Of a stretch of 64,000 nt of DNA, positions 34,504 to 44,335 are shown piece by piece. Position 1 is the first letter of the stretch. Every line of letters begins with the position of its first letter. The notes under the pieces are model-generated. The model worked only from the letters and a program-made list of their open reading frames with translations, did not search any database and was not told the origin of the DNA. Source of the stretch: Crambe crambe (lineage: Eukaryota; Porifera; Demospongiae; Poecilosclerida; Crambeidae). Both the position numbers and the translations under genes were made by a program. The DNA lies in the NCBI GenBank assembly GCA_963924555.1, contig OZ004585.1, positions 8,572,556 through 8,636,555 of the forward strand, in the 5' to 3' direction.

Positions 34504-37500
34504 CCCTCTGCCTCCAGATCTGTGCCCTACGGGAAGTGATTAGGACCACTAAACTACAATTGTATGAGATTGAAGATAAGTACTCTGAAGAGCACAGACC
34601 CTCCCTCATCATCGATGTGAGTTCAGTCACTGCTATCTTCCATGCATTTTTACTATCATGTGATATTGCAGAATAGTCATGTGATATAGTAGAATTGTCA
34701 CGTGATATTGTAGAACTGTCCTGTGATAATAATGTTTATGTGGTAAATGTTTATGAATCAGGTCATCAGAGAGCTCAGCAGTAGCTCTCTCTATGTAGGG
34801 ATGACACGGACGCCGGTGCACGCTGCATATAGACTAATACAAAAGTGAAATTCTGGTTCCCCCGCTTAGACCTAACAAAAGCTACTGTGAATGATTATCC
34901 AGCCTACTAGAGCCTACTACAATGTGCAGACCAAGTTTCAGGACCAGGGAGCTTACTGTTTCAGAAATACGGCAGGCAGGTAAGTTTGTTATTATATTTC
35001 GCGAGCTACTCAAGCTACTGCAAGTATTTCTGGATAAATCCACTCCAAATTCTACCAGCTACAATCTTTTATACTCGTCAATCCTCTAAAGAGTCGAAGA
35101 AAAAGGAGACACTATGGAGCACAATACTTTACTAACTTAATTATTGGAAGCCATTTCTTCGATAATACGCATACGCATGCATTTGATATCCAATTATTCG
35201 AAATTATAATTTTACTCAGCTAGCTAGCTAGCTCTAGATCGACTACTCTATCAACTCGGGGATTTTAGATTCATTGATCCATCCACTGGTAGACTCTATT
35301 TCAGATTTATCTGCACCAAGTATTATAGCTCAATACTCCAAGCCTTGACTCGCTGATAAATAACTGTGGACTATACATACTCCAGAAACTTCTTTAATCT
35401 GTTTCTGCATACACATACCGTACAGTGGGATAATTTTGGTGGGGATAAAATTCAGTAATTTCGGTAATCAGTCTATCTATCGAAAAAAAATTTATTTTTT
35501 TTCCAAATAGAGCCACCATTTAGACGTTCATACCATTCAACTACGCGGCACTATACGTAACCTTCTGGTCCACTTTCTTCTTAGCTAGCTAGATTCCATC
35601 AATCAAGAAGTTGCTGTGATCACTAAGAGGGCTACACCTGAAGAAATGAGGGCCAAAAATAGTATGCAAGCCAGATTTAGCAGCTGTGAAGCAAAGTCTG
35701 TAGATATAGTTGCACATGCGCTAAAATAATCGTATCGTACGTGTACCGAATAAAAGACTACTGTAATTCTTCATCTGTATCGTCCTTTGATGATTAACGA
35801 AATTATTTTATCTCCGAAAAAAAACCTGCTGTACGGTAGAAGAAATTTCATGTGTACATACAACATAAAACCATAAAGAGAGAGAAAAGAAGACCAGGAA
35901 CAAGTAAGGGGAAAAACATTTCCGTGAAATGAAAAAAAAGATGTAAGGATGACCATTGCTCAAAAAAGTAAGGAAACAAGGGTTGGAATGAAGGATGGAA
36001 ATGGGATCAATCTTTGTTTTTGTATATCCAGCCAACAATCCCTATCCTTATACTTTTTTGAGCAGTAGTCATCCCTACATATTTTTTTTCATTTTTTCCC
36101 CTCACTTGTATCAATATAATGCTGATATACAACATGCTGCTCCAGTTCTTAAAAATACATTTGATTCTGTTACATTATTGTGATGCTACACCTAATCATG
36201 TGACATTACTATGTGTGATCATGTGGTGTTCATGTGGTGCAGGAAGTGAATGATTTGAATGCTCGACTGGCAGAGCTTGAAAACAAGGAGAAGGCACTTT
36301 TGGCTCAAGTACAATCGGAAACTGCTGAAGGTAGCACTTTGTTAATTTTTGTGCAGGCATGTAGAATAATAAATCCCTTTACGAATATTTCCTTTACCCA
36401 TACATCATAATGAGTGATTCTCACACGACAGTTGATACAGATTCTTCTGACCGTGAACCAGCTAACAGCAGCTCTTCAGATTACAGCTCTCCCTCTCAAC
36501 TATCACCCACTGTCACGTGAGTTCTAGCTATTAAATCACCAACCATTCATGGGACAACAATTCAAAGTAGAGAAAGTTTGAACTAATACACTATAGGCCC
36601 ATGCCTTTACCATTCAAGGCAGTAATTGTATTTCAAGCAGGAACAATAATCAGTTTGAAGTTTGAACTAGCTTATTTAGCTGGGCTGGCTTTTAGGTATA
36701 TAAATCGACGACCCTTTACCTATTATTCTTATTGCTTTACCTATTTTTATCTTTATCCTCCCCTCCACCCTTCAGTAGCCCGGGCTCCAACAGATTCTCA
36801 GTGCACCTCCCCCTGGGCTCCTCCCAGCCGAATCATCCACCCCTCACCTCCAGCATGTCCCTGATTCCAGTTCCATCCCAGTCTTCCTCATCCCCCCAGT
36901 TCCAGTCTCGGACCCACCAAGGTCTCATCAAGGTTTTCCTCCCGGAAGGTCAAAGGACAACTGTAAGTAAAGCAAAGTGCAAACTTCTCTGTAATCAGAA
37001 CAAGTACCTCCAATTAAGACACTTATCTATTCAGGAATTCAAACTCCTCTATAATCAGGACACCTCTTTAATCAGGACACCTCTCTATCCAGGACATCTC
37101 TAATTAGGACCCCTTTTTCCTGATCCCAAAAGAATCCACACTGAGAGCTTTAATTCAACTTCTCTACTATTGAGAGATTATAATGGAATTATTTCTTGTA
37201 GGTTCATGTGAAGGCTAATCAAACCATCAAACAAGCTCTGAAGAAAGCAATGACAACGCGAGACCTGACCACCACTCAATGTGTGCCTTTTGTCATACAG
37301 GCTGATAAACCAAAATTCATGGTTGACTGGAACACTAGCACTGCCCTTCTTGGGGGACAAGAGGCAAGTATTGTACTACCATATAGCGCTTTATTTTCGA
37401 GGTGCTTTAATTTCGAGGTTTTCGTGGATTTAGCTCAAAAAAATGAAAACTGTGGCCTCGAATAATTTTTCCTAAGTAGCCACGTGTCTATGTACACGCA

Positions 37501-40500
37501 TGTGCAATGCGTAAACTCAGTATTATACAGTGCAGCTGTCATGACTCTCTGTCATTATTTTAGCTCTAAAAATCTTCGTCAAATAAAAGGCTGAAATAGG
37601 AAGAAGAGCAGTAGAACCTCCACTACACTGGAAAATTCTCGGAGTGAGACAGCAGCTACTATCAAGGGGAGCTACAAAAGCATTTAATTCTGTGCGCGCT
37701 ATAATTATTTTCATTTTGTAGGCGGGGTTTTAATTTTAATGATCCTTCTGCAAAATATTTAGAAATAGCTATCCTCGAAATATTAGTACCTCGAAAGTAG
37801 AACGCTATATGGTAATCTCTCTCTCTCCCCCCTCCCCTCCTCTCTCTCCCCTCCCCTTCCCCTCCTCTCTCCCCCCTCCCCTCTCCCCCTTTCCCACTCC
37901 CCCCTCTCTCCTTCCCCTCCCTCCCCTCTCCTTTCTCCCTTTCCCCTCCCCCCTCTCCCCTACTCACATGAAGTAACACTTTAGTGTTGGTATTAATTCT
38001 GCAGGTTTATGTGGAGTACAGAGTTGGAAACACCTTGGGCCCAACCAATCATCACAATTTTGTAAGTTCCTCTACATTTGTTGCTCTGTGGATGGATGTA
38101 GGTCATGTTCCTTATATAGGTGAGGAAAACATTCATTACTTGGCAATACTGCAATGTCTGCAAGAAGCATCTTTTTCAAGGCTTCAAGTGAGTATAAACC
38201 CTTTACCAAATACCGCATGCGCATATGCAGTTATGAGGTTGTCTACCCTTTACCAGTTTGTATCACTCTAGCTAGCTCTAGGATGGCAGGTCAAAGGTCA
38301 TAATACAGCATGGTGACCCTTTACCATATATTTAATTATGCAGGTGTGAGATCTGTGGGTATCGCTACCACCAGCGGTGTAGTCCAAAAGTCCCCATCTT
38401 TTGCAGCTACTTGGACGAAGATATTCTCTATGCTCGGTATGAAATTAAGTCAAGACTTGAATAATTACTGTGATCACTTCCAGTCTTAAGCTATTCATAT
38501 TATGGTGTCACTGAACTGAATGATTTTCAATTGACTGTCCTACAGGATTCTCTCTGGTCAAAACCCACCATCTGCAGTCCTGACTCCTCCCTCGGTCACA
38601 CCAACCCCCCCTCTCTCCACCATATCCTCCAAATCTGCCTATCCTAACATACCAGGTCACATGGAACCTTTGAGATCAGACAGTCCTCCAGATCAGTACC
38701 AACCTGCCCATAGGTACACAATCAACATCCTTAAGGGTGAACATATCCATGAAATATATTTAAATGTCCATATCTTCATTATACTACCCCCTGGAAGTCT
38801 AAGGTTGTAACTAAGTACACCATGCATTGGAAGTTTCGAGACCTAAATCAAGTTTATGGGGGGTAGTATAATGAAGATATGGAGATTTAAAAATAAATAT
38901 ATTTTATTGGTATATCCACCCTAGGGCCGAGCATCCCTTACCATGAGACTATAAGCATGCTAAATTCAGTGTGTTTATACTTATATTTGGCAAGCATTAC
39001 AGGGGAATTTTCTGAATAATGGACACTCATAAGACCCATCCTTTCGTCCTTTGTTGAGAGGTTGTCCTCTTTTGGAGGTATAATACAAAGAGATTGACCT
39101 TTGTCGAGAGGTTTGTCCTCTTTCATAGTATCCATCATCAGAGGTTCCACTGTAATTTAGCTAGTAAGTGTGTTCAAAACAGCCATCAATCCTTCATAAG
39201 CCTCCAGTTGCTTCTTCATCATAACAGCCATTAATTTTCCTTTTAAGGCGAGTTTCTAGAGAACGTTCGATCTCCACTCCATCTATCTTCAACTCCAGCA
39301 CTGCATCCAGTGCTTCCAACTCCAGAGACCACAAGGGAGATGACCCGCGCTTCACTAGAAGTACCTCTCCTCACATCCGCACCATGGGGGCTGTCACCCC
39401 CACATCCTCCATACTGGAACCAAACAGGTTGGAACCAAAAACTGTAATATTATAAATAGAGAATATTTTTATCATTTGTACATACATACATACATACATA
39501 CATACATACATACATACATACACACATACATACATACATACATACATACACACATACATACATACATACATACACACATACATACATACATACATACATA
39601 CATACATACATACATACATAGTTCTGGGATGAGTATACTGAGTACACCACCAGTATCAGCTGCAGGCTCCGAGGCAAGCTACATTCCTGGGGACGTCCCT
39701 TCTCGTTATCTGCGGAGCAACCACGTGCTGCGCCATTCCTCCTCGTCCACTCCCTCGCTAGACCAGAATGCCCTGCCCTCACAGGTGGACAGCGGGATTG
39801 GTTCTGTTTCCAGCGGGAGCAGGAGTGGATCCAGAAAACATAAAAGAGTGGTAGGTCACACCTTTCAATCCAGTCAATTAGTAATGAATTTCCTTATAAG
39901 GAATCAACCCCGCCAGCTAAATATAAATCCTATAAGAAATTAACCTGCCAGTTAAATAAATTCAATTCCTTATAAGGAATTAACCTGCCAATTCAATTTC
40001 CTTATAAGGAAGTAACCCGCCAATTAATTATCTTATAAGGAATTAGCCCGCCAGATTTCAGTGTTTCATAGGGTGCAGGATATCCAACCGAAATTAATTA
40101 CTCATCAAAATTAGTAGCTCTGAACTCGTATAGTTTGGGTTGCCTCTCCATTTTATTTTTATTTGCCCTCTCTGCTGTCCATAGGCTAGTAGCAGTAGCT
40201 TGGACCACCTCCAGGCACATGGTGTTAACAGTGATGAGCGTAACGATCGTCGCAGTTCCATGGACAATCGTGTCCACCCTCGATCAGAGAGAAAAAACTC
40301 TGGAAACTTAACAATGGGGACCAGTGAACGAACAAAGAGATCATCTCTGGAAAGGTAAAGTTCTTATTTTTAATCATGGAAGGATTTATTTATTTATTTA
40401 TTAAATATTATTATATTTATGTAAATCTCTAGGCGTAGTTCATCTGGGGAACATTTTTCTGTCATGTCAGAGAACCACAGTCTTAGTCCTAGTCCTGGAG

Positions 40501-43428
40501 CTCTTGGGATGACGAGCAAGGGCTCTTCTGTTTCCAACACTGATGTAACTTCCATCAATGGGAGTGTCACTGGGAGTCAACACTCGGGAGGAGGGAACAC
40601 GTCCTACCACAGTAGCACATTGCCCCATCTTAGAAAACGCAGAGGAAAGGTCGCCACAGACGAAAAGACAAAGAAAGTATGACTATATAAATTATTCAGT
40701 TTACAGTGGAATTCCTCTCTCTGATAAGTAAAAGCCTCTTATGCTGGTTAACTGAGACTACCATGTGTATTAAGTAATCCCTGAAATAAAGATATAACCT
40801 CCTCCGAAAGTGTCCTGATTAGAGAGGTGTCCTGTTTAGAGGGGCGTCCTAATTAGAGAAGTGTCCTGATTAGAGAGGTGTCCTGATTAGAGGGGCATCC
40901 TGATTAGAGATGTGTCCTTATGAAGTATGAAATTATTGTATTAAAGGTCCACATTGAGAAGGGGTGTGTTCACCCACTTGAACCTTGACACTTTAGCTGA
41001 GGGTGTTTTATTCCTCATGTTCTAGAAATCCAATCGAGATTCTACAGATGTTTGGGAAATCCCTTACCAAGACATAGAAATAGGGAACAAGATAGGGTCT
41101 GGGTCGTTTGGTACTGTCTTCAAGGGGAAATGGCATGGTAAGTCCGTCAAGTCATGCACAGTATTTTCAGATCATGAAATGTTTTGGTAATGTTGCATGA
41201 TGCATGACATTGACATCCCTTCAGGGCCAGTAGCTGTGAAGAAACTGAATGTGACAAATCCCACAGAGCAGCAGTTACTAGCCTTCAAGAATGAAGTGGG
41301 CGTGCTAAGGTTGGTGGTACTGTAGGTTAGAACTCCACCCCCTTTATGTACAGACATACCTACTCCCTTGTGCACTGTTGACCTGATAAAGGGGACATAA
41401 TAGAATATGAATAATGGAGTGTGCTGGTCATGGCACCACCATTATTGGAATCATAGACACTGATTGCATTCAATATCCCACCTAATGTATAAATCTTCAA
41501 ACCACCTGTTCAAAATTTCAGCCCCAAACAATAAGTTATGTATCACTGAAGTATAAAGAAGTAACCTCATTTTATTTGCTACTTTTGAAACCATAAAAAT
41601 TCTCTCCCACAAAAAATTATAATGTTACTCCTCAATCCTTTTGCAGGAAGACTAGGCATGCAAACATTCTCTTGTTCATGGGCTGGACATCTCTCCCCCA
41701 AATCACCATAGTGACGCAGTGGTGTGATGGCTCCACCCTCTACAGACACCTTCACGTCATGGAGACGCGCTTCGAGATGTACCAACTCATAGACATCGCT
41801 AGACAGACTGCTCAGGGGGTCGAGTAAGTCAGATTCTAATTATGTTACACCATGTTCACAGTATTCCTTCCCTCATTTGCAGTTACTTGCATGCTAAGAA
41901 TATCATCCACAGAGATCTCAAATCAAACAGTATCCTTTGAATCTTTCACTCCATATTTTACCAGATCATTATATGGAATAGCCACACCCCTTAACCACAC
42001 CCACCCAGACATCTTTCTGCATGATGACTGTACAGTTAAGATAGGAGACTTTGGATTGGCCACCGTTAAGACTCGCTGGAGAGAAGGAGAGAAAGTCAGG
42101 CAACCGACTGGCAGTATTCTATGGATGGTCAGTCTCATAGCCTCTCTAATAAAGACACTTTGGAACCTCCTAATAATGGATACACTTGGGACCCATCCTT
42201 TATAGAGAGGTTGGAGGTTATTTTGTATCGAGTGTGTATTTTCCTTTGTTGAGAGGTTTTTCCTGTGGTTTCACTGTGGTTCCTAAAATGTCTGTAATGA
42301 GAGGTACTACTATGTCACCGATGATATCCCCCCTCCAAATTACTCGTTACTTTTAGGCCCCCGAAGTGATTAGGATGTCAGAACCAGACCCTTACACTCC
42401 ATATTGTGATGTGTACTCGTTTGGAGTGGTCATCTATGAACTCATCACTTCACAACTCCCTTACTCTCACTGTATGCAAGAAAGAGACTTAGTAAGTGGA
42501 ATGCAAGTGGAATGCAGTGATTACTTCAATTGAGTGATGGTCTATTATCTTGAATTTAGATTTTATTTATGGTTGGGCGTGGTTTTCTGAAGCCAGAACC
42601 CACCAATGCTAGGAAGGACACTCCAAAGGCCTTCAAGCAGCTGCTGATTCGCTGTTGTCAATACAAGGCTGAGGACCGCCCACTTTTCCATGAAGTAGGT
42701 ATCCAGTGTTCTGGAAAACATCACTCATTTTTACCAACCCTCCCATCCAAGGACGGTTCATTTATACCTGATGCTTTGTACCATGGCTATAATCAGACCT
42801 TATTAGACTATGCTTACCAAAACTGATTGGTCAACCTGCAGTGAGGATTGTAACAGTCTGCTATAAGTTTACTGGGTCAAAAGGTCAAATGTCTGATCAA
42901 GATTTGCTTTGGTCTGACACATATTGGCATAATACATCCCATTGCACTTAGGACTGTATCTATTCAAAAGCCATATCATAATATGGCCGATGAATTTTTT
43001 CATGGTCTGACATTTTATCAGTTCATTTCAAAAGAGTTATAATCCTCACTGGTCTACTGGTAGGATTCTATTTCACTTATAGAATCACACCTTACAGCAC
43101 TTAGAATCGTGCTCTGGAGAACTTAGAAAACGTGCATTTTGAAGTACCATAGCAACTATTATTTACTAGAAGAAGAACGTATTCCTTGGGGCATTGTCAG
43201 TAGGATTGTATGCCTATGACCATGCTATACATGTAGATCCTGGTTGACTTGGAGACGCTGGCTGATAACATGCCAAAGATCAAGAGAAGCAGTTCAGAAC
43301 CATACTCCTTGCACTACACCTATGCCACACTGGAAGACACTTACTCTAAATCCCCACGTACTCCAATTCTCATCCAAGATGCTCCCGTGACTCTAACTTC
43401 AGACACTTTCCAGTTCACTACTGATTAA
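31084..43428 (+). CDS. raf: B-Raf-type serine/threonine kinase
   Basis: Twenty-three exons join in phase to 2901 bases, 966 residues: 31084-31122, 33852-33881, 34518-34616, 36243-36330, 36432-36516, 36776-36962, 37202-37363, 38005-38061, 38120-38187, 38344-38436, 38546-38713, 39248-39427, 39622-39850, 40185-40354, 40433-40676, 41026-41137, 41225-41309, 41647-41823, 41883-41929, 42009-42127, 42357-42491, 42560-42694, 43237-43428. It has a BRS-like region (~22-85), Ras-binding domain (~163-235, [11 protein letters not shown]), cysteine-rich C1 domain (~246-295, [16 protein letters not shown]) and kinase (~641-930: [39 protein letters not shown]). 14-3-3 sites are RSTSPH and C-terminal RSSSEP. 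It links Ras to MEK/ERK at the plasma membrane. The Ser-rich linker between C1 and kinase, ~345 residues, is about twice that of human B-Raf. Intron 7 begins with GC. The BRS points to the B-Raf/ancestral form. Confidence 0.95.
31660..31840. repeat. Degenerate ~25-bp repeat TCCTGGAGTTCCTAGTATG
   Basis: Roughly six imperfect tandem units (GTCCTGGAGTTCCT, GTATCCTGAAGTTC and variants) in Raf intron 1. Confidence 0.75.
32500..32660. repeat. CT-rich polypyrimidine tract
   Basis: C/T-rich DNA in Raf intron 1. Open frames in it are low-complexity Pro/Ser or Glu/Arg and not considered coding. Confidence 0.7.
33475..33562. repeat. (GT)n-(GA)n compound microsatellite
   Basis: About 16 GT units pass directly into about 26 GA units, in Raf intron 1. 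Confidence 0.95.
34050..34208 (-). mobile_element. MITE, ACAGTGGAACCTC family
   Basis: It contains GACACTCTAAAAGAGGACAA, CCAAAAGAGGACAACCTCTC and the right end CCATTATTCAGAGGTTTCGC. It lies in Raf intron 2, minus orientation. Confidence 0.8.
34430..34501. repeat. (CT)n microsatellite before Raf exon 3
   Basis: About 35 CT units end only 17 bp before the acceptor of exon 34518-34616 and can serve as its polypyrimidine tract. Confidence 0.95.
34990..36240. other. Raf intron 3, no exon seen
   Basis: AT-rich, with small inverted segments. One pair near 35935-36070, with ATGTAAGGATGACCATTGCTC and its near reverse complement, spans about 140 bp. No coding exon recognised. Confidence 0.5.
37010..37125 (-). 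repeat. TGTCCTGATTAGAGAGG repeat, inverted copy
   Basis: ATCAGGACACCTCT units are the reverse complement of the repeat at 2181 and 7023. It lies just after the donor of the Raf exon that starts the Ras-binding domain. Confidence 0.8.
37367..37813. mobile_element. ~445-bp inverted-repeat element with ACCATATAGCG ends
   Basis: The left end TACCATATAGCGCTTTATTT and the right end GTAGAACGCTATATGGTAA are inverted copies with an internal CTTTATTTTCGAGGT / ACCTCGAAAGTAG pair. It inserted immediately after the unusual GC donor of Raf intron 7. CAGTAGAACCTCCACTACAC near 37610 resembles the end of another MITE nested inside. Confidence 0.75.
37816..37966. repeat. CT/CCCT-rich polypyrimidine tract
   Basis: 150 bases of C and T in Raf intron 7, about 40 bp before the acceptor of the exon at 38005. 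Confidence 0.9.
38728..38930. mobile_element. ~200-bp MITE with CCTTAAGGGTG ends
   Basis: The left arm (TCCATATCTTCATTATACTA, CCCCC) is inverted at the right (GGGGG, TAGTATAATGAAGATATGGA). Outer ends are CCTTAAGGGTG and CACCCTAGGG. It sits in Raf intron 11. A partial copy is at 29790-29900 and a duplicated copy at the window's right edge. Confidence 0.85.
38998..39156 (+). mobile_element. MITE, ACAGTGGAACCTC family
   Basis: Features in order: ATAATGGACACTCATAAGAC, CCTTTGTTGAGAGGTTGTCC, TTTTGGAGGTATAATAC and the right end CAGAGGTTCCACTGTA. It lies in Raf intron 11 next to the previous element. Confidence 0.85.
39479..39620. repeat. (CATA)n microsatellite abutting a splice acceptor
   Basis: About 35 CATA units, some CACA, whose last unit supplies the acceptor CATAG of the Raf exon starting at 39622. 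There is no pyrimidine tract between repeat and exon. Confidence 0.95.
39890..40062. repeat. ~40-bp repeat CCTTATAAGGAATTAACC
   Basis: Four to five imperfect copies containing the palindrome CCTTATAAGG and ACCTGCCAATTAA, in a Raf intron. Confidence 0.85.
40800..40925 (+). repeat. TGTCCTGATTAGAGAGG repeat
   Basis: About seven units in a Raf intron, same unit and orientation as at 2181 and 7023. Confidence 0.85.
42152..42318 (+). mobile_element. MITE, ACAGTGGAACCTC family
   Basis: TTGGAACCTCCTAATAATGG at the left, CACTTGGGACCCATCCTTTA, GGAGGTTATTTTGTA and TTGTTGAGAGGT inside. It lies in the Raf intron between the kinase activation-loop and APE exons. Confidence 0.75.
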
Positions 43429-44335
43429 GGTTTTGTTGTTGTTTTCATAAATCATACAGCAATTATTTTTGTTTGTGTGAATCAGATTATTTTTGTCATT
43501 ACATTGGAATTGGATTACCGAATGTTGCACAGAACATTTCTTTTACTCAAACATCTTATTTTCTGTACAAATTTAATGTTTTTGTAGTGATCTATGTACT
43601 TGTTGATGTAATTAAGTGTCATGAGTTTTTAGCAAAATAATAATCATTGCACTTCAGAGTCATAAACAGGGGGTGGGGCTCCACTATTCCAGTGACCACC
43701 AACTACTGACTACTTAAAGCCCTACAATGCAATTGGAATGTAATTAAAAAGCCCAATTTGAAGTACAGTATTACTGTGACATCAAATAGGTACCTAGGAG
43801 GCAGAAGATACACACGTCCCAAAAGAGAATACTTTTGGGGATAACTGTTTGGTCTCATTATTATTTCAATGATAACTTTCATTGATATAGCCATTGCTCC
43901 TCATTCATCCACTGTTATTGTATCCTTACAACTATACAGGAAAGGGAGTGGCCAAGTGACTATCTATATTAAGGGTCCCCCCCCCCCCCCCCCCCCCCCC
44001 ATGGTTTATAATTAGATGCTCAAGCTGAATTCCATTTTTGGATGAGAGCTATTTTTAGAGATCAAGGATTGGGGCGTAAAGAAAGAGATGTCAACATTTA
44101 ATTTTGAAGAGGTTGGTTACTAAAGATTAATGGTTTCTAGTTCACATGCGCAGATTATAGCTAGTAGGCGCGCGACTAAAGGCAGCTGTATTTCATTCTA
44201 TGACCATTGAATTGAAGCTTTAATATGTTGTTGTGTTACTTTAGTCCCAAGTCTCTCTCTATAGCTAGACTACTAGCTTAGTCCATTGCTATTCTAACAT
44301 GGCTGTTGTGACTCGGTTTGTTTCCTTACATACAG
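43429..44335. other. Intergenic between Raf and the Roc-Ig-Death gene
   Basis: It holds the Raf 3' UTR and a 24-base C run at 43977-44000. A short upstream frame beginning ATG at 44299 ends in TGA after 19 codons. The first coding exon of the next gene was not identified here. Confidence 0.5.

Noticed and set aside
36601-37103. Open frames of 87 and 123 codons over the Raf exon at 36776
   Set aside because: They are alternative frames or intron read-through of the Raf exon; the phase-compatible frame gives the Ras-binding domain start.
39476-39943. Open frame with long YIHT repeat, and the minus-strand YVCM frames
   Set aside because: They are translations of the (CATA)n microsatellite. Only the part from 39622 is a real Raf exon, in the frame given by the splice phase.
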